6,539 bases of DNA from Syntrophaceae bacterium. Its GTDB lineage: Bacteria; Desulfobacterota; Syntrophia; Syntrophales; UBA5619. The notes under the pieces are model-generated. The model was given only the letters and a program-made list of their open reading frames with translations. It searched no databases and was not told the origin of the DNA. This document shows, one piece after another, positions 5,631-6,539 of the stretch (the stretch's first letter is position 1; each line of letters begins with the position of its first letter). The DNA is taken from the NCBI GenBank assembly GCA_919902745.1, contig CAKKRN010000228.1, positions 1 to 6,539 on the forward strand. Direction: 5' to 3'. Both the position numbers and the translations under genes were made by a program.

Positions 5631-6334
5631 TTCTTACTGCCCAGGATCCTTTCCATCCGCGGGATGTCCGCCCCAAAAACAACCTGTCCGTCGATCAGGA
5701 AGAGGGGCGTTCCCGTGACCCCGACGCGGTCGCCGATCTCCCGGTGGGTTTTCAGGAGATCCTCCACGGCGTCGCTCTTGCAGGGCGTGAATTTCATATC
5801 GTCCAACTTTCCGGCCATCGCCTCTTCATAAGCTTTGCCGCGGTCTTCGGCGCAGAAGATCTGACGGACCTTTGCCGTGGCGTTCGGGTGGATCGCCAAC
5901 GGGAAGAAGAAGACATGCCGGGTCACATCGTTTCTCCCCGAGAGGAAGGCGGATGCCCTTCGGCAGTACGTGCAGTCCGGATCCGTGATCTCGATGACCT
6001 GATGGGGGCCGGCGCCGATCCGGAGGGCCTTCTCGAGTGGGACCCCTTTCAAGCCCCGTTCCATGATCTCCAGGACGCGCTCTTCCGTCAGGTTCCTTCC
6101 CTCCCGCGTGATCATCGGTCCGTAGATGAGGTATTCGGGGCCCGCGGCGTAGTAGAGGACCCGGTTTCCGGAGACCACCTCGTAGAGACCGTTTATGCCG
6201 GTGGGACGGATGCTGTCCGCACGGAGGTTGGGGAAACTCTTCCGGAAGGACTCTTCCGGCGTCGCCGCCCGGACGGGAGCGCTGACGATGATCAGCAGCA
6301 CACAGAGGATGAAGGATTTTTTATAAATATTCAT
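5627..6334 (-). CDS. dsbC: Secreted DsbC/DsbG-like thiol-disulfide isomerase
   Basis: This 235-residue precursor has a signal peptide (1-23: basic start, hydrophobic core, cleavage after VRA) and therefore acts in the periplasm. Residues about 28-90 form a DsbC-type N-terminal dimerisation domain (FPNLRADSIRPTGINGLYEV, then strands around VLYYAAGPEYLIYG). The rest is a thioredoxin fold with the active site DPDCTYC (118-124), the HVFFFPL strand (140-146), and the cis-Pro motif TGTPLF (207-212). Cys161 and Cys185 sit where the DsbC family has a structural second disulfide. It should rearrange wrong disulfides; a DsbD-type reductant would be needed and none is in the window. The start is ATG 6334 because AAGAGGT (6344-6350) lies 9 bases upstream and the signal peptide begins there. 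An in-frame ATG at 6376 would add 14 residues ahead of it. dsbG is a possible alternative name. Confidence 0.87.
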   Translation of the reverse strand: MNIYKKSFILCVLLIIVSAPVRAATPEESFRKSFPNLRADSIRPTGINGLYEVVSGNRVLYYAAGPEYLIYGPMITREGRNLTEERVLEIMERGLKGVPLEKALRIGAGPHQVIEITDPDCTYCRRASAFLSGRNDVTRHVFFFPLAIHPNATAKVRQIFCAEDRGKAYEEAMAGKLDDMKFTPCKSDAVEDLLKTHREIGDRVGVTGTPLFLIDGQVVFGADIPRMERILGSKK

Positions 6335-6484
6335 GGTCTGTTTACCTCTTTCTCCAGTTAACATGGTGAACCACAATTACGATGGATCTCCGGCACGGCC
6401 CCGGAAAGAGAGCGCCGGGAGAGTGAAGGTCTGATTCTGGTTAATCATGTGCATAGACCGGCACAAAATACAACGAAAATTGGG
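6335..6484 (-). promoter_or_regulatory. Upstream region of the dsbC-like gene
   Basis: This region should carry the promoter of the minus-strand dsbC-aminopeptidase unit, but I cannot point to a convincing -35/-10 pair. It holds an inverted repeat, TGTGC (6448-6452) and GCACA (6461-6465) with an 8-base spacer, that could be an operator. It also holds an imperfect GC-rich stem between about 6387-6394 and 6414-6422. Neither matches a regulator site I can name with confidence. Confidence 0.35.
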
Positions 6485-6538
6485 TCAGCAGAAGATCTCT
6501 CCGAAGGTGGGCGGAACATCCTCACGCTGACTATCGAT
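6485..6538 (-). CDS. Possible C-terminal tail of an unidentified protein running off the right edge
   Basis: On the minus strand the frame ending with TGA (6485-6487) is open to the window edge for 17 residues, reading IDSQREDVPPTFGEIFC. The composition looks protein-like (charged residues, then PPTFGE), and its direction matches the dsbC-like gene. The piece is too short to assign and an open frame of this length is expected by chance fairly often. It could be the end of the previous gene or of a mobile-element gene. Confidence 0.25.
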   Translation of the reverse strand: MDSQREDVPPTFGEIFC

Positions 6539-6539
6539 T

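Noticed and set aside
4401..5831. Plus-strand open frame of 476 codons, longer than the gene opposite it
   Set aside because: It is antisense to the M29 aminopeptidase and part of the DsbC-like gene, both of which have clear family motifs on the minus strand. The translation has no recognisable domain and looks like a GC-rich shadow frame.
6335..6376. Longer start (ATG 6376) for the DsbC-like protein
   Set aside because: It would put 14 extra residues before a clean signal peptide. ATG 6334 has a ribosome binding site at proper distance.
6448..6465. CRP binding site
   Set aside because: The dyad is TGTGC-N8-GCACA, whereas the CRP consensus is TGTGA-N6-TCACA; both half-site sequence and spacing differ.

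Overview
The window holds seven recognisable protein-coding genes, one partial gene at the left edge and a possible gene tail at the right edge. It looks like bacterial chromosomal DNA. GC-rich codon use from about position 930 onward, a bifunctional NAD(P)HX repair enzyme and a VKOR-type disulfide oxidase fused to a thioredoxin fold would suit a GC-rich Gram-negative bacterium. A deltaproteobacterial lineage is a guess: nothing in the window is taxonomically decisive. The periplasmic DsbC-like protein and the small lipoprotein fit a diderm.

Layout. (1) Positions 1-930 are visibly AT-rich and carry accessory genes: the C-terminal part of an unrecognised protein (to 280) and a small SmpA/BamE-like lipoprotein (374-685). 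A roughly 340-base stretch without a clear gene follows. It contains inverted repeats and short open frames on both strands that may be gene debris. (2) Positions 934-1647 hold a GC-rich hairpin, an operator-like palindrome and a HigB/HigA-type toxin-antitoxin pair, with the toxin first and a 14-base overlap. (3) nnrDE (1671-3245) lies only 23 bases after the antitoxin with no terminator between them, so it may be read from the TA promoter. (4) From about 3370 to 6334, on the minus strand, is a disulfide-bond cluster. In transcription order it encodes a secreted DsbC/DsbG-like thiol-disulfide isomerase, an M29-family metallo-aminopeptidase coupled to it by an ATGA overlap, and, after a 100-base gap with its own candidate promoter, a membrane VKOR-thioredoxin fusion. 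(5) The right end (6335-6539) is the upstream region of that cluster. The last bases may hold the 3' end of another minus-strand gene.

How the genes fit together. The VKOR-thioredoxin fusion should make disulfides in the periplasm and pass electrons to quinone, as DsbB plus DsbA do elsewhere. The DsbC-like protein should shuffle wrong disulfides. The aminopeptidase between them has no signal peptide and presumably acts in the cytoplasm, so its place in the cluster is the least expected part of the layout. The nnrDE product repairs damaged NADH and NADPH and has no evident link to the TA pair other than position.

I see no CRISPR array, rRNA, tRNA or complete insertion sequence. I did not find a clearly new system. 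The points most worth a second look are the Dsb/VKOR/M29 cluster, the TA-to-nnrDE arrangement and the composition boundary near 930.
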